Notes under the pieces: generated by a model | Seen by the model: the letters and a program-made list of their open reading frames with translations, nothing else | Told to the model about the DNA's origin: nothing | The model's database searches: none | Made by a program: the position numbers and the translations under genes | Shown: piece by piece, positions 23,268 to 35,340 of the stretch | Numbering within the stretch: position 1 is the stretch's first letter | Layout of the letters: each line of letters begins with the position of its first letter | Assembly: GCA_020310875.1 (NCBI GenBank) | Contig: CM035437.1 | Location: forward strand, 54,947,936-55,011,935 | DNA length: 64,000 nucleotides | Source of the DNA: Ceratopteris richardii | Taxonomy: Eukaryota; Streptophyta; Polypodiopsida; Polypodiales; Pteridaceae | Direction: 5' to 3'

Positions 23268-23943
23268 AGAACTTGGAGAAGCTTGTAGGAGGTAGAAAAG
23301 TGAGTTGCAAAGCGACAAAGTTCAGTCCAGCCAACAAGCACAAGACCAACCCTTGAGCTTATGAAGACTCAAATAGGCCTTGTAGGCATGCGATAAGTGC
23401 AATAAAATGTACTATGTACTTTGGATCATCAAGGAGAAAGAGTCGATACAAAACAGATAGGTTTGCACATTGACTAGCTCAAAAAAATTATTATCTTTGG
23501 ATGAGACAATCAACTTCAAATGCTCATAGCATCCACATGATTACAATTGAAAAAAATACTTTTGGTGGAGTGATACATATAGGGTTGATGTATAGAATGG
23601 GCAAAAGTACAAGAAATAAGCAAAATATGCTTTTGGAATGAACTTAACACTCAACACTAGTACCTCTTATTTTTTAGGAATCCATAGAGATAGATAATCT
23701 ACTCAAATAAATGCTTTGAAAATTGATACTCATAAAATAGAGACTAATATATTTTCAATGAGTGCTCATTCATCCAATTTAAAGCTCTGTAGAGAGAGCG
23801 GTAGCCTCTATAAGCTTATTGTTGTTGAAGAAGATGATGCAAAAAAACGGAGCACAAGAATGATGGTCACAAGTATATGTATAGTGCTTCCATGTATTGT
23901 ACAAATGATTTCAAGCCTTTATATAGACTCTTGAAGTGCTCCA
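23268..23943 (-). repeat. Probable 5' LTR of the copia element with gag at 22390
   Basis: Positioned between a minus-strand TGTGGAGCAC (possible LTR start, about 23943) and the PBS-like TGGTATGAGAGC. A TATA-like CTATATAAAGG (minus strand, 23917-23927) lies soon after the start, as in copia LTR promoters. The partner LTR was not found, so the left border is a guess. Confidence 0.4.
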
Positions 23944-24423
23944 CAACTTCTCAAGTGGATTTTGAATTCAAATGCAGGCGGTAAAGGTTGTTGAAGAGAA
24001 TCAATTCACTTTTCTACAATCTAAGAAAAGTGAAGATCTAGTTTGATCTACTTTTAGGTGATTGATTGATTCATTGATTGTAAATCAACCACCTCAAATT
24101 TGTGGAATTTGAGCTCTCTTTTTCTCCTTTTACATGTGTAAAGATCTAGCCTATTACAATGGTAAATGATCCATGAACAATCTTTTAAAAAAATACAATA
24201 AATGAGCATAAGTAAAAGAACTCTCCAACAGATATTCTTTCGACATAATCTAAATGATAGGTTTTTTATGTAGATCAAATCCACCTCAAGCTTAGTGTAA
24301 GCTGATGTTTCCAACGCTATCTCCAATAGCTTGGCATAGGGCATGTGAATCTCCATTGCCAAAAGATACATTTTGGAAGAAGCAGTATTTCTATATGGTA
24401 ATCAAGTTCTTCGTATCATGCGG
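23944..24423. other. No recognisable gene
   Basis: AT-rich, with short open frames only and no domain that I recognise. Confidence 0.4.
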
Positions 24424-24540
24424 TCAAACAAGAATGTTGTCATCAACAATGACAATCTGAGATGTGCAAAACAGAATTAGACTGAGATCCTTGAGGTAAT
24501 GTGGAAGTTTCAAGTCTTCCCTAGGGAAGGGCATTGAATA

Positions 24541-24600
24541 ATGTGTGAACATGGAGACGAATGTGTGAGCATGGAGACGAATGTGTGAACAACATATGAT
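24541..24600. repeat. Short tandem repeat, ~24-bp unit
   Basis: Two and a half copies of GTGTGAACATGGAGACGAAT, with GTGTGAGCATGGAGACGAAT as the middle unit. Confidence 0.7.
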
Positions 24601-24636
24601 CGAGATGTAGAACAAGAGACAGACGGTGGGCTGTCT

Positions 24637-24810
24637 TCACTTGGAGGCCATCCTCGCGCGTTGGTCGATGGTGCTGCTTGGCATCAACATCCGGAGCTGA
24701 TTCTGCTGATGGGATGCAGCAGCGATGGTGCTGTGAGGGCTGAAGAATGACGCTAAGGAAGCATGTCGAGGAATGTGGCTGAACACGGCACGCTGGTATT
24801 TATAGTGACC
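24637..24810 (-). promoter_or_regulatory. Candidate core promoter and GC-rich gene start
   Basis: On the minus strand a TATA box CTATAAATACC (24796-24806) is followed by a stretch clearly richer in GC than its surroundings, which looks coding-like (open frame ending QLRMLMPSSTIDQRARMASK then stop). No protein family is recognised and the downstream sequence loses coding character. It could be the start of a captured gene fragment or an LTR promoter. Confidence 0.35.
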
Positions 24811-24960
24811 GGGCATGGAGAGAACATCAAATATAAATTGAAATTCATTGTAAAGATGAATTCCACAGGACGCATTTTTGACAAGTGAAAAACACAAACA
24901 CATGTAAAATTTAATGAATTAGTTAGCGCCCACTTCATGGATCTTACATACATTCCTCGT

Positions 24961-26139
24961 AAATGAAGTATCTCTCCAAGGGAATGCTAGTTGTATGGAA
25001 CACTTAAAGTTAGGCCCTTTCTATTCACTTAAAGCAACCCAACTGAGATTCCTCAAGGGTAGAGAATCTGCATGTAAAAGAAATCATGTAGCTACCCTAT
25101 GTCACACATCTCCCACCCTCAATGTAGTTGCTCTTCACATTGACAACTCTCTAACATCCCAAGAGCTGGCAACAAGTGAACTTAATTCAAGAAAATTGAT
25201 AGGTCATAGATTAGAAATAGCATAGATGTTGCATGTATCTGAATGAGACTCACACACTACATGCATGACACTTGCAAGAATATTACAAGATTTATGCTCA
25301 CATAATGGTAGACGTAGACGTCTAGGCATGGTACTAAACTTAGTCTATCATATAACTTGAGTATAATGATGAAACACTCTTAGAAAAGTATCCTCAAGAT
25401 GGGTTTCATAAAGAGCATCAATGGGCTTGAGCATAATGGTGAAGCACTCTTAAGAAAAAAATTATCCGCAAGATGGGTTTCATAAAGAGCATCAATGGGT
25501 TATTACAAGTTCCAAGTGATAATCAAGAAGGCCGTAGTAGATGGCAGAAGCTCTATGACTTAGACTTAGAGCAAATATTCTAGGGAAGGAAAAATTGAGT
25601 ACTCATAGATAAAATTACTCAAAGATGTAGAAAACGATTTAAGGAAGTAGAAAATGTAAAAACAAAATCTTAAGGAGTACCTAGACTCGATCTTGGTTCC
25701 TAAAGCTAAATATTTAATACATACATGCCACTTATTCTTTTTGTTCAAGATCAATCGAAGACATGAGTGATCGATATAACAAATCAAAGAATAATAGAAG
25801 CATAAACTTCTCTAGGAATAGTATTACACTTCCAAACGCATTTGGAAACCTTGCAAGATTAGTAGAAGACATTAATGAATAAATTATTATAGATAGTTAC
25901 AACTAGTAGCAAAAAGATTTTTTCTTTGAATTTTTTCTTCATATCTGAACATGCTTCTGATTTTTGGAAGCCCATTCTGGTATTGTGAGTGGCCTTTGTT
26001 GACTTCTACCTCTAAACACCTCAGTGTACAATAAAGATTTTCCCTTCTAGCCTGACAAATAATCTGAAGATTCTTCTGAGCCGTGACCAAGATATGATGA
26101 ATGTGTAGGACTGCCTTCCTCCAACATCTAGCCGACAAG
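24961..26139. other. Unassigned region with a tandem duplication
   Basis: Contains a tandem pair of ~72-bp units (25357-25498). A minus-strand open frame at 25887-26138 has no recognised domain. Part of 25800-25910 resembles 30660-30770, so both are probably pieces of one dispersed repeat. Confidence 0.4.
25357..25498. repeat. ~72-bp tandem duplication
   Basis: Two adjacent copies, each with CTTGAG(T/C)ATAATG(A/G)TGAA near the start and GATGGGTTTCATAAAGAGCA near the end. Confidence 0.85.
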
Positions 26140-28848
26140 GAGCCATGATCACGTTACCAACTTTTGGGAGTCTTTGCACCACTTTCTCCTCACTGGCATG
26201 ATTACATGGTTGCCATATCTAGAGTCAGAACCAAGAGAATCCCTCAGAATTGGAAAGCTCTTTTTGAAACTCCCATTTAGGATATTGAGATTATTGAAGT
26301 TGTAAATTCCTTCCCATGGGCAAAAGCCCGAGGTTGGATTGCTTTACCAATGAGTTTTTCAAGAGCTTCAAGCACGTGGTGACTACTTTGTTACGTATGG
26401 TGTGGCAAGAAGCTATATCTTTTGGCACGCTTCTCAAATGTCTCAATGTCGGAGTTATCAAGCTCATTCGTAACAAAGGAAGCAAAAATAGGATTGAAAA
26501 TTGGCGTCCAATTACAATGTTACAAATTGATTACAAGATCATGACAAAGGCAATTGAGAACCGTATTACTTGTCACCTGCAATACTCAATTAGTGAGGAT
26601 CAAAAGGGGTTCATCAGAGGGAGATCCATTCTCGAGGCCATTATTGATGTCTGGGAAGGACTGGTTTTTTCTAAAGAATTTGCACAAGATATCCTCTTCC
26701 TTAAGATAGCCTTTGACAAAGCATATGTCAGACTTGAGTGGACTTCATTCTCAAAGCATTGAAAGAATTGGGATTCGGCCAGACATTCATTAAGATAGTC
26801 TCTACATTGTTAGGAAATGTGTCTGCTTAGATTAACATCAATGGCCAGCTTTCTCAAGTGATTAGATTAAAATGTTGCATCAGATAAGGATACCCGCTGC
26901 CCCCACTTCTCTTTGCTATTGTGGCCGATGGTCTCAACTACCTTGTTAAACATCAAGCACACCTAGGTCTTATTCAAGACCTCACTCTTCCTCTCAATCA
27001 AGATTAGATGATCATGAGACTCTTTGTTGATGACACTAATGATTTTTCACATAAAGATCCAATAAGCATTGACACCTTTTAGGCTTTCCTTAATACATTT
27101 TGTGAGGCATCGAGATCCAAAATAATCACCCAAAAATAGCTTTTAGGGATATTATTGGGCACCCCCTCAATTGTTAGTAGACCATGTATGCTAGTTGAAC
27201 CCTAGCAGACAAATCTTTTGCCTCTTAGGGATTCCTATGGGATTCGATGTTTCGATGGGACAACGATGGAACTAGGCCCTCTCTAGGCTCGAGAATCAGT
27301 TGACATACTAGAAAGGCATGTAGATCAACCTGGCGGGTTGGACTATGGTGGTCAACATGTTCCTCCTTTCTTTGGTAAGTTATTTTCTCTCCTGCTCAAG
27401 ACCAAAAGACCAAGGGATTATCAAATTGGAAAGAATTTGTATGGACTTTGTCTCAATGGTTGACCCTAATAGAAGGGGTATCCCCAAAATTAAATGGGCT
27501 AGGACATTCTTGACATTGAAGGGATGGCCAGTAAATTGGCAGCAAAATGGTTACTTAAAGCTTGGAGTAGCACGGATGACTCTTGGTCCAAGTTATTTCT
27601 AGAAATAATGGTGCTCTCAAGCTTACAGGCCTCCTGGGGTGGAAGGGTCTCAAACTTATCACCCTTTTTTTCTCACCCTTTTTGGTGATTCCTAAAGGCT
27701 CCAGCCTGGTTTGCTCTTTGTAGAAGAGTTGGAACAAGGCTAAATATTTTGTGAGGATCAATGAAGATTGGAAATGGGCAGCCAAGATTAGACAAAATGA
27801 TTGGATCTGGTTCTCAATCAAGGACATCAAAGGCATGGATTCTTAGAACCTTAAAAAAGCTAGGAATCTTTGGAACAAAGGTATTCATATGTGGAAACAC
27901 CGCTAGAACCAAGAAATTGGCTAGTGGATTAGATTTAAGGACATTGATCTGGCTTTAAGAGTGGACTATGAAGAATGGTGCGTGTTGCAGAGCAGATTCA
28001 ATGTTTGGGAGCACTTGAGGACTGGCATCCTCATTGGTCATGACCTTCCCCACCTTAAGGGTCTTAGATGGCATAATGGCAATAACCTAGATAAAATTAT
28101 GAGATTCAAGTGGAATGTGGACTTTCATGTCACACTTAATAGGAAATGGTGTTTGGATTGGATGGTCTTGAGGTGGAACTTAAGTTCCAATCCCTTTGGA
28201 ACCCCCTTATCGAGATAGAAACTATTGTGTTTTTGTGGAAAATCCTCCATAGGGCATTTGGACCAATGTAAAAGCTAACAAAATTTGCGGGGCTCCCCCT
28301 TGGTGCAAACGATGCCTACATGGCAATGAGGATTTGGGACACCTCTTCTTTTAATGCCCCAAGTCAATTTCGATCGGTCAAGCCTTTGAGAGAATCATGC
28401 TACTACAAGGATAAATAAATTGGAAGCAAGCATTTCTAGCTAAAGTGATCTGATGTTCCTCAACATTGTGGAATGCTAGAAGAGGTAAGACCCTCTGGAA
28501 AATCTAGAAAGAGAGATGTGCTGCTAACTTTGGAAACCCTCCTAAAGAATGGTCGATCAAAAAATATATTCTCCTTTTAGGCAAAAGAATTTCCAATTGT
28601 AAGAAGCCCCCACCTTTTAGACATCATAGAGTGTTTTTCCTTGAGAACAACAAGATTAAAAGCAAGTGGGCCTCACATGAGGGGGGTGAGAGGATTATCA
28701 ACCTTCTTTGTAACACAGCCCCTCCTTTGTGGGATTCGGGGGGCTCCTGGATACTACACCCGTTCTCTTGTTTAGCTATTTTTTCTATTAACGAAAGCTT
28801 GGGAGAATAGGCTATTGCCGAACTTCCCTTTGAAAAAAAAAATAGTAA
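26140..28848 (+). pseudogene. LINE (L1-type) ORF2, dead
   Basis: Second LINE, about 2.7 kb, plus strand. The RT opens with SFPMGKSPRLDCFTNEFFK (family pattern KaPGpDGF, here with both glycines changed), then NRIENWRPITMLQIDYKI, ISEDQKGFIRGRSILEAI and LKIAFDKAYVRLEW. From 26760 the frame is broken repeatedly; the Y/F-A-D-D site survives only as disrupted sequence near 27020. Further down come QGIIKLERICMDFV and PNRRGIPKIKWA, and the zf-RVT end (28300-28720). The 3' end has the same tail as the LINE at 4630-4772, with an A-run at 28835-28845. 5' end is unclear (no endonuclease domain seen). It is a different, more decayed member of the same LINE group. Confidence 0.85.
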
Positions 28849-29200
28849 CAAAAACAAGAAACTAGATGGATTGTACAAATGCCAATGCTTCCCTTAGAGA
28901 TAAGTTATAGGAAAGAAAAGAAATCAATACTTGTTGGGTGTATAAGTGAGTTAGGAAGCTTGAATAGAAGTACACACAAGAGCGAAGAAGGAGATTGAAG
29001 CATAGAGACACATGATGGTTGGAGGAGCTCTCTATAGATAGATAATAAGAAGTATAAGAAGGAGTGAAGTGAGAGCTATAGGTGAATGCCTAAGTACAAA
29101 GTACCAACACATATTATTATATCATGTATATGTGATTACATGTGGAAAACTAGTACTAGTGTAAAAAGTGCCAATGTATACGGAAATGGTCCACATCATA
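28849..29200. other. No recognisable feature
   Basis: AT-rich non-coding sequence between the LINE tail and a copia remnant. Confidence 0.4.
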
Positions 29201-29209
29201 GCTACTTGA

Positions 29210-29690
29210 GGGACACATCAGTGTAGCAAAGCCCTCAAAGCAAATGATGTGAGCACATAGAGGGAGTGACAGATCAGACCCCACAAGCTAATAAGCCTAC
29301 GTCTTTGTGAAAAGCTTAAATCTTTTTCCATGGAAGAGCTTGGTGAATTTATTTAGCACATTATCTATGTATAAGTACATATACCAAATCAATATTTCCA
29401 TCATGAGGGCATTCTCTAACATAATGATAGAAAACCTCAATCTGCTTTGTGCATGCATGAAACACTGCATTTCTTGCAACCACCAATGGACTCTGACTAT
29501 AAGTGAGAATATGCATAGCTATATTAATTTCCATGCATGGATCCAGAAATAGGTGCCTTAGCAATATACACTCAACTATAGCTATGAAAAACTTCCAAAA
29601 GGTAACATAACTTCTCTTGTAACACTCATATATGCACAAGTAGAAGCAAAATAAACAAAGCGAAAAAAAAATTATGAGAAGCATTTGACA
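29210..29690 (-). pseudogene. Ty1-copia RNase H C-terminus, strongly decayed
   Basis: The minus strand retains VVARNAVFHACTKQIEVFYHYVRE, the recognisable C-terminal RNase H motif of copia Pol (normally LA-NPVFHARTKHIEVHYHFVRE), followed by a worn version of the QVADIFTKAL region. The sequence before it is only faintly similar. No LTR was identified beside it. Confidence 0.6.
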
Positions 29691-31949
29691 TAGTTTCTCC
29701 AAGAATTAAATAAATGGACAAAAATTATTAGTAAATATGTGGCTAGTATTGGTATGGCTATTGATGGAAGAGTTAGAAGTTCCATATATGGAAGTCAAGC
29801 TAGACCCTATGTGTGTGATGCATTAAAATTAGGAAGAGTTCAGTAGAGTTTCCTTTATAATAGGAGCACATGATCAAGAAATTAAATCTCTAAATAATCA
29901 TATAAAGAAGCAAAAACATTTCAAAAGATTCCACATGCCACCTGAGCTAATTGGAATGTGAGGCATATAAGAAGTCTACTTGCATAGATATCCTATAGTA
30001 AAGTTAAATTTTCCTTCCCCCTCCATCATCAAAGATTCCATTGTATCTAGATGTATATCCATTCAAGATAGGAAATGCCTTGAAACAAATCTTCTAATTC
30101 AAAAGAAGGACTTAAAATTTAAGATTAGGAAAAGGGATTAACATATGTTTCAAAGAATAATTGCACACAATCTAGCATTTAAATTAAGTAAAATGAAAGA
30201 TGCACATCTCAAAAGAGGTATTTGATAGTATCTTGTCACAAACACAATGTTGGCCCTTATCTTGTGAGAATAGGTACTTATCTTGTGAGAACATGACTTT
30301 GATGCAATGGGAAGAAGATAAAAGCCAAGGTATATTTTTTCACATACAAGAACATCTTTGAACATGGGTTTGCGATTAAGAGGACATTGACATGAGAGTT
30401 GACATTTTGTGAGTATCTTTTACCTAATATAAAAACATTTTTAACGACATAGGATATTCTCTCATCATTAGGATGTTTGTCTTTTCCATTTGCATTGGTG
30501 GGTGTTTAGCTGGAGTCAATTGATAGGAGTGAGTGTCATAGAACTTTCTCTTTAAAAATAGAGTAATTGTTTCAAGAAGAGAGAGGTAATGTGGCTACCA
30601 ATCCCTCTAATGAGGCTATCCGATCTCTCTAGGTCCATATATAAGTTTTGCAAGATAATTTATGTTTAAACACTTCTAGGCATAGTACTAAACTTTCCAA
30701 AAGCACTCGAAAGGCTTCCAAGTTTATTACAAGACATTAATGAACAATGTACACATGGTTACAACTAGGTGGATAATACAAGTGCCATCAGTTCCCTTAG
30801 AGTGAATTTGTATGAAAAAAAACAACCCAAGACCTTGAGCGATCGACCTAGAGAGATTAGATCTTGCTCTAGCTCATCATACATGGACCCTTCCACTAGT
30901 ACGCGATAGCATCTCTGCTCATGAGAGCATAACAAACAACTCCCTTCGTGTGAGCCCTCCATTTCTTGCAATAAAATAAAATGGCCTAGCAACCTTGAAA
31001 TGTGAGGCCACACCATCTTTGAAAATCTAGTGCCATATTGAATGAATGCCCTCCTAGCATGATCAATCACAATACAACATTAGGAAATGCTAGAAAAATG
31101 ATGTATCATGCATCTTGTCATTGGATATAAAGAAATGGATGGTTTCTATAGTGGTGCCAACTCTCTAATAGTGTGTAATAATAACAAGAAGAAAAAGAAT
31201 GGTTATCTCACTTGAGTGCCAATGCATACTTTGAATCTCATTTTTCTTTTGGAATGTATGGTTTTTGATAAAATCGATAACTAAACCAATTACATCATCT
31301 TGATATATTTGAATGAAATTCCTAAATTGATGTGCTTTTGAGATAGCAATGTAGTTATGGTGATAGAACTTTTCAATTTAATCTTTAATAACTTAAAAAA
31401 ACCAAGAATGCATCTTCTTTTGCAACAAAATATTTCTTTTGAAGCTTTTTCCATGTTTGTTTTTTCTTTCTCATATGCAAAAAATAACAATAACTTGCAT
31501 TGAATTCTTATTGGTACATGTTTCCAAGTTTTCAAATCCATAATCCTTAAATTCTCCCATCAAGATTTATTTGTCATGGACAAGTAAAGCATGTTACATC
31601 CGACATAAAATTGACTCTAAAAGATGGGTAACACTTTTGAAAGTGCTTCTTTCTAACACAACCTTTCGTCATGATATCATCACAAGATTCACAAGTAGCA
31701 CATTTGCCTTGGCACCGCCATCCTTTACAAATATATTTAGATGGGGTACTCTTAGAAATAGGTACATCTCTCTTTCATTCATCGGACCAAGAACGTCCTC
31801 AACAACTCAAAATTTCTTAGCCCAATCATGAAGTCTCAATATTTCTATCAAAACTTTTAAAAGAGCTCTCCCTTCAAAGAAAAAAATTTGTCATCAATGA
31901 TCATCTCCGTAGAATTTTTAACTACCTAATCATGTTAAGGAAAAGTCTA
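29691..31949. other. Unassigned AT-rich region with weak coding relics
   Basis: No family identified. A minus-strand stretch at about 31560-31840 reads as a mostly open but stop-interrupted frame (with GPMNEREMYLFLRVPHLNIF), suggesting a degraded coding sequence that I cannot name. A 101-aa minus frame at 30765-31070 has no recognised domain. Confidence 0.35.
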
Positions 31950-33960
31950 TCTAACACAATGTTGGGATAGGGACTATGTTAACTAGCATACATGTGCTAG
32001 TTAGCATGTTCTCTAGGCCAATCCATATATTCACTAATCAGATCTAGCTAATAAGTGCCATGATAGTTGAGATAGTGAATGTGCTCATTAGCATACAAAC
32101 TATGTTAGTTACATAGTGACTATGTTAATTACCATGCAATGTGCTAATCACCATATAGACTATGCTAAGTACCATACAACTATTGTGTTTGTTATCATAT
32201 GGATGTGCTAGTTAGCATATGTACTATAGTAGCTTGCATGCTCACGTTTTCTATTTATCATAGTGATTGTGCTAGTTAGCATAAGGATTATGCTAATTAG
32301 CACATATGGTAAGCTAATTATCAGATAAGATGTGCTAATTAGCATAGTGACTATGCTATTTAGCATAGTGTTTATGCTTATTAGCATTCAAGCTATGTTC
32401 ATTAGCATACTAGCTATCTAAGTAGGATAGTGACTTTTATAATTACCATATGGAATGTGATAAGTACCATACTAATTTTGTTGGTTACCATACACATGTG
32501 CTAGTTAGCATAGGTACTACTGATTATCATAGTCACTGTGTTAATTATCATATAGGCTGTGAAAATTAAAAAAATGGTCTGATAATCAACATATTCAAAG
32601 TGATAATTATCAATATAGTGATTGTAATAATTTGCATAATGAAAAATGTTAATTAGCATAATATCTATGCATATTAGCATATATATAGTGCTAATTAGTA
32701 CAATGACAATTCTAATTATGATAATGATCATTCTAATTAGCATACATAATGTGCTAATTAGCATACATAATGTGCTAAATAGCATATTGATTGCACCAAT
32801 TAGCAGAATGGCTATGGTAAATAGCATATGAACTTTCTAATTGGCATAATGACAGTGATAACTAACATAAGGATCATGGAAATCGACGTATGTAATGTAC
32901 TAATTAGTATATTGATTATGTTGGATAACATAGTGATTGTGCAAATTATCATATGTATTGTGCTTAGTAGAATAATAATACTAATTAACATAAAGATCTT
33001 ACTAATTAGCATATAGAATGTGCTAACTAGCATGTGGACTGTGTTGAATAGCATAGTTACTATGCTTATTATCATATGAATTGTGCTACTTGACAAACTA
33101 TTATGCTATTTAGCATAACGATATGCTAGTTAGCATAATGAATGTGTTAATTAGAATTTGACTATTCTAATTAGCATACTATTGTGCTAATTAGCATAAT
33201 GACATGCTAATTAATATTATGAATTTTCTAATTAGCATATTCATTATCCTAATTAGCATTTTGACTTGTGCTAAGTATCACAAGGAATATGCTAATTAGC
33301 ACATATTGTTCTAAATTAGCATACTTTTTTGTTTAATGGAGGTTTGACTGAAGCCTACTCCCTCGAGCTTTAATTTTGAAAGAACAAATGTACAAGTTGA
33401 ATGGGCATAGTACCCATGGGAACCCCCCCTTATCAAATAGAGGAGGGGTTAAATGAGAGTTTTTACAAATCCCTAATTCTTCAACTCGTTTAATTGCATG
33501 TAGCCTACAACTCATTTTTCATATGTCCTGCTGATGGGGAGGGTCGAGTCCTCACCCCTGCCTAAAGAGGCAAGGGACTCAACCAATTGACCCAGTGTTT
33601 ACTTATTGTGCTAATAAACATACTATTTATGATACCTAGAATATTGACTATGCTAATTACCACGCATCATTTGGTAATTTGCATACATACTCTGCTAAGT
33701 AAGATACAAAGTATGATATTTAAAATACTACCTATTCTAATTAGCATATCCATCTCTTAGTTAGCATAATGAATGATTTAATTAGCATCTTGTGCTACAT
33801 GGCATGTTCACTATGTTTGTAGATATACTTTATAAATTATGTAGCACACAGGCTATGTTATTTAGCACACTGATTTTTGCTACCTAGCATAATAACTATG
33901 GTAAACAACATAGTGATTATTCTAGCTAGCATATTTATTTTTCTTGTAAGCATATTCACT
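31950..33960. repeat. Minisatellite of a ~21-bp unit built on GCTAATTAGC
   Basis: About 1.7 kb of degenerate tandem units near the consensus TGTGCTAATTAGCATANTGA, period 21-22 bp, interrupted by a LINE-tail insertion at 33323-33600. The core GCTAATTAGC is a perfect palindrome, so both strands look alike. Units vary by substitution at almost every position outside the core. Open frames over it are rich in Ile/Met/Leu and are artefacts. Confidence 0.85.
33323..33600 (-). mobile_element. LINE 3' fragment plus tRNA-like sequence inserted in the minisatellite
   Basis: A T-run at the left edge is followed by sequence matching, on the minus strand, the LINE 3' end (AAGCCTACTCCC..., CCCATGGGAACC), as in the tail at 4660-4760 but diverged. 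The right part (33540-33600) has GGGTCGAGTCC, close to a Pol III B box, and reads on the minus strand with TGGGTCAATTGGTTGAGTC, A-box-like. Minisatellite units resume on both sides. Confidence 0.5.
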
Positions 33961-34741
33961 GAGGTAGTTACTATAGGAATTGTCTAATTTAGTTATAGTC
34001 CTCATTGGATCTGGACAAGAGTATCTAAAAGAGGAACAATCATTGATCCATATATAGAGAGGGTAGACACCACTTGGATATGTGTAACAATAACATTGGA
34101 TTCATTCCTAAATTTTTCATTGACATATACATAAATTTTCCTAATTTTTCCTTGAGAACAAGGGCTCAACATTTCTCCATAATTTAGCCTCGAGTAAAAT
34201 CCAAAATGTAGCGTTCTCCAAAAAAAAATTGTATGATTAAATCATAATAATTTTTCAAGCAAATCTATTGTATATCTATTGTATCAGCAAATCTTAGTCC
34301 ATAGACACAATCAAACATCATAAAGCATTGTCTTTAATTTCTATTGTGTGGGTCAAGCATTGATAGCTGCGTGAAACAACATGTAAGGGATTACATGAGG
34401 TTCTTCCAAGAGATGCATTGGGTGTTGCACAAAGCATTTTCTCTTGATTCCTTTTTGGTAGATTTCTTTTTCGTTAGTGGATAAAAGCATCTCATCTTTA
34501 TAGAAGTTATATATTAATTCCTTTTTTCTTCAGTGAGTGGACTTTAGCATTACCAGTTGTGACAAGCAGCGAATGAAAATAATTCAGTATCTACATTAGT
34601 GTGAAGTAGTGATTTTGCTTTGTAAACAATGTGAAAAAAAACCTTTAAGACCCTAGAAATTTTGCAAATTGGCATATTCTCATTACAATTTTGTGTCATT
34701 TAAAATGTACAGTTTCTAAAAATTAGCTTTTGTCTAGAGCT
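33961..34741. other. No recognisable gene
   Basis: AT-rich spacer between the minisatellite and the copia LTR-like sequence. Nothing specific is seen. Confidence 0.4.
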
Positions 34742-35040
34742 TGGTTGCATTACCGTTGGTGTCCATGTGGAAGGTCAAATGGCCGTCATACACTTTTTTA
34801 TAGTTCTTTAAATATAGTGGCCTCATCAGCCACAAACTGTAAGTTCGACTACATTTGTGTGACCTAAGAAATCTGTGTTTGTGGTATGTGTGTTGTGTGT
34901 TTGTTGTGTATTTTGTAGCTTCAATGTTGAGTATTGTATGTGGCATTTGGAGCTTGGTTTTCTACCCATGAGGGTATTCTCATGAAGCTCTTGAGAAGGA
35001 GATTCCACTAAGGTGCATCATTATAAAAATACCTCACCAC
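34742..35040 (+). repeat. LTR-like sequence of copia element 2 (5' LTR, partial)
   Basis: Matches the LTR at 18050-18396 in opposite orientation: TTGGTTGCATTACCG at the start, then GTGACCTAAGAAATCTGTGT, GAGGGTATTCTCATGAAGCT and GGAGATTCCACTAAGG near the end. It lies in the right orientation upstream of the gag at 36290. The 3' border is not defined because the two copies diverge at about 35040. Confidence 0.6.
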
Positions 35041-35242
35041 TATGAGAGCATTTCAAGACAAAATCTTTGCTCCTTTTGTGCAAATGAAGCGAGCATCTAC
35101 CCACCCACCCAAGGGTTTCTCCAAGGCTAACATCTAAGGCAGTGACCAAGACATAGGCTTTGGCATATCTTGTCATTCGAGTCATTGTTGGCATCATTGG
35201 TTGCATGCAAGGGAGGACCTCAATGATGAAGGAAGATGGAGG

Positions 35243-35330
35243 TTCTAGGTACTTCCCCAGAGGTCACCCATCCCAGTACTGTTCCCCCCGGAGCTTGTTT
35301 AACCCGTAATCTCTTGCCACTAAGCTACAA
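35243..35330 (-). ncRNA. 5S rRNA-derived sequence fused to a tRNA-like A box (SINE- or Cassandra-like relic)
   Basis: On the minus strand GTACTGGGATGGGTGACCTC, then TGGGGAAGTACC, matches the 3' half of plant 5S rRNA (box C region, GTACTAGGATGGGTGACCTC in the canonical gene), and CGGGTTAAACAAGCTCC aligns with its A-box region. Directly 5' of it is GTAGCTTAGTGGCAAGAG, a tRNA-type Pol III A box. It is too short to be a 5S gene (5' third absent). Known plant elements that carry 5S sequence are Cassandra TRIM LTRs; 5S-derived SINEs are the alternative. Confidence 0.6.
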
Positions 35331-35340
35331 TCTTGTGGTG

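Noticed and set aside
31950..33960. CRISPR-like array of regularly spaced repeats
   Set aside because: Units are degenerate, contiguous with no unique spacers, and the surroundings are plant nuclear DNA without cas genes. It is a minisatellite.
35243..35330. 5S rRNA gene
   Set aside because: The 5' third is absent and replaced by a tRNA-like A box; no flanking T-run terminator or tandem 5S array is seen.
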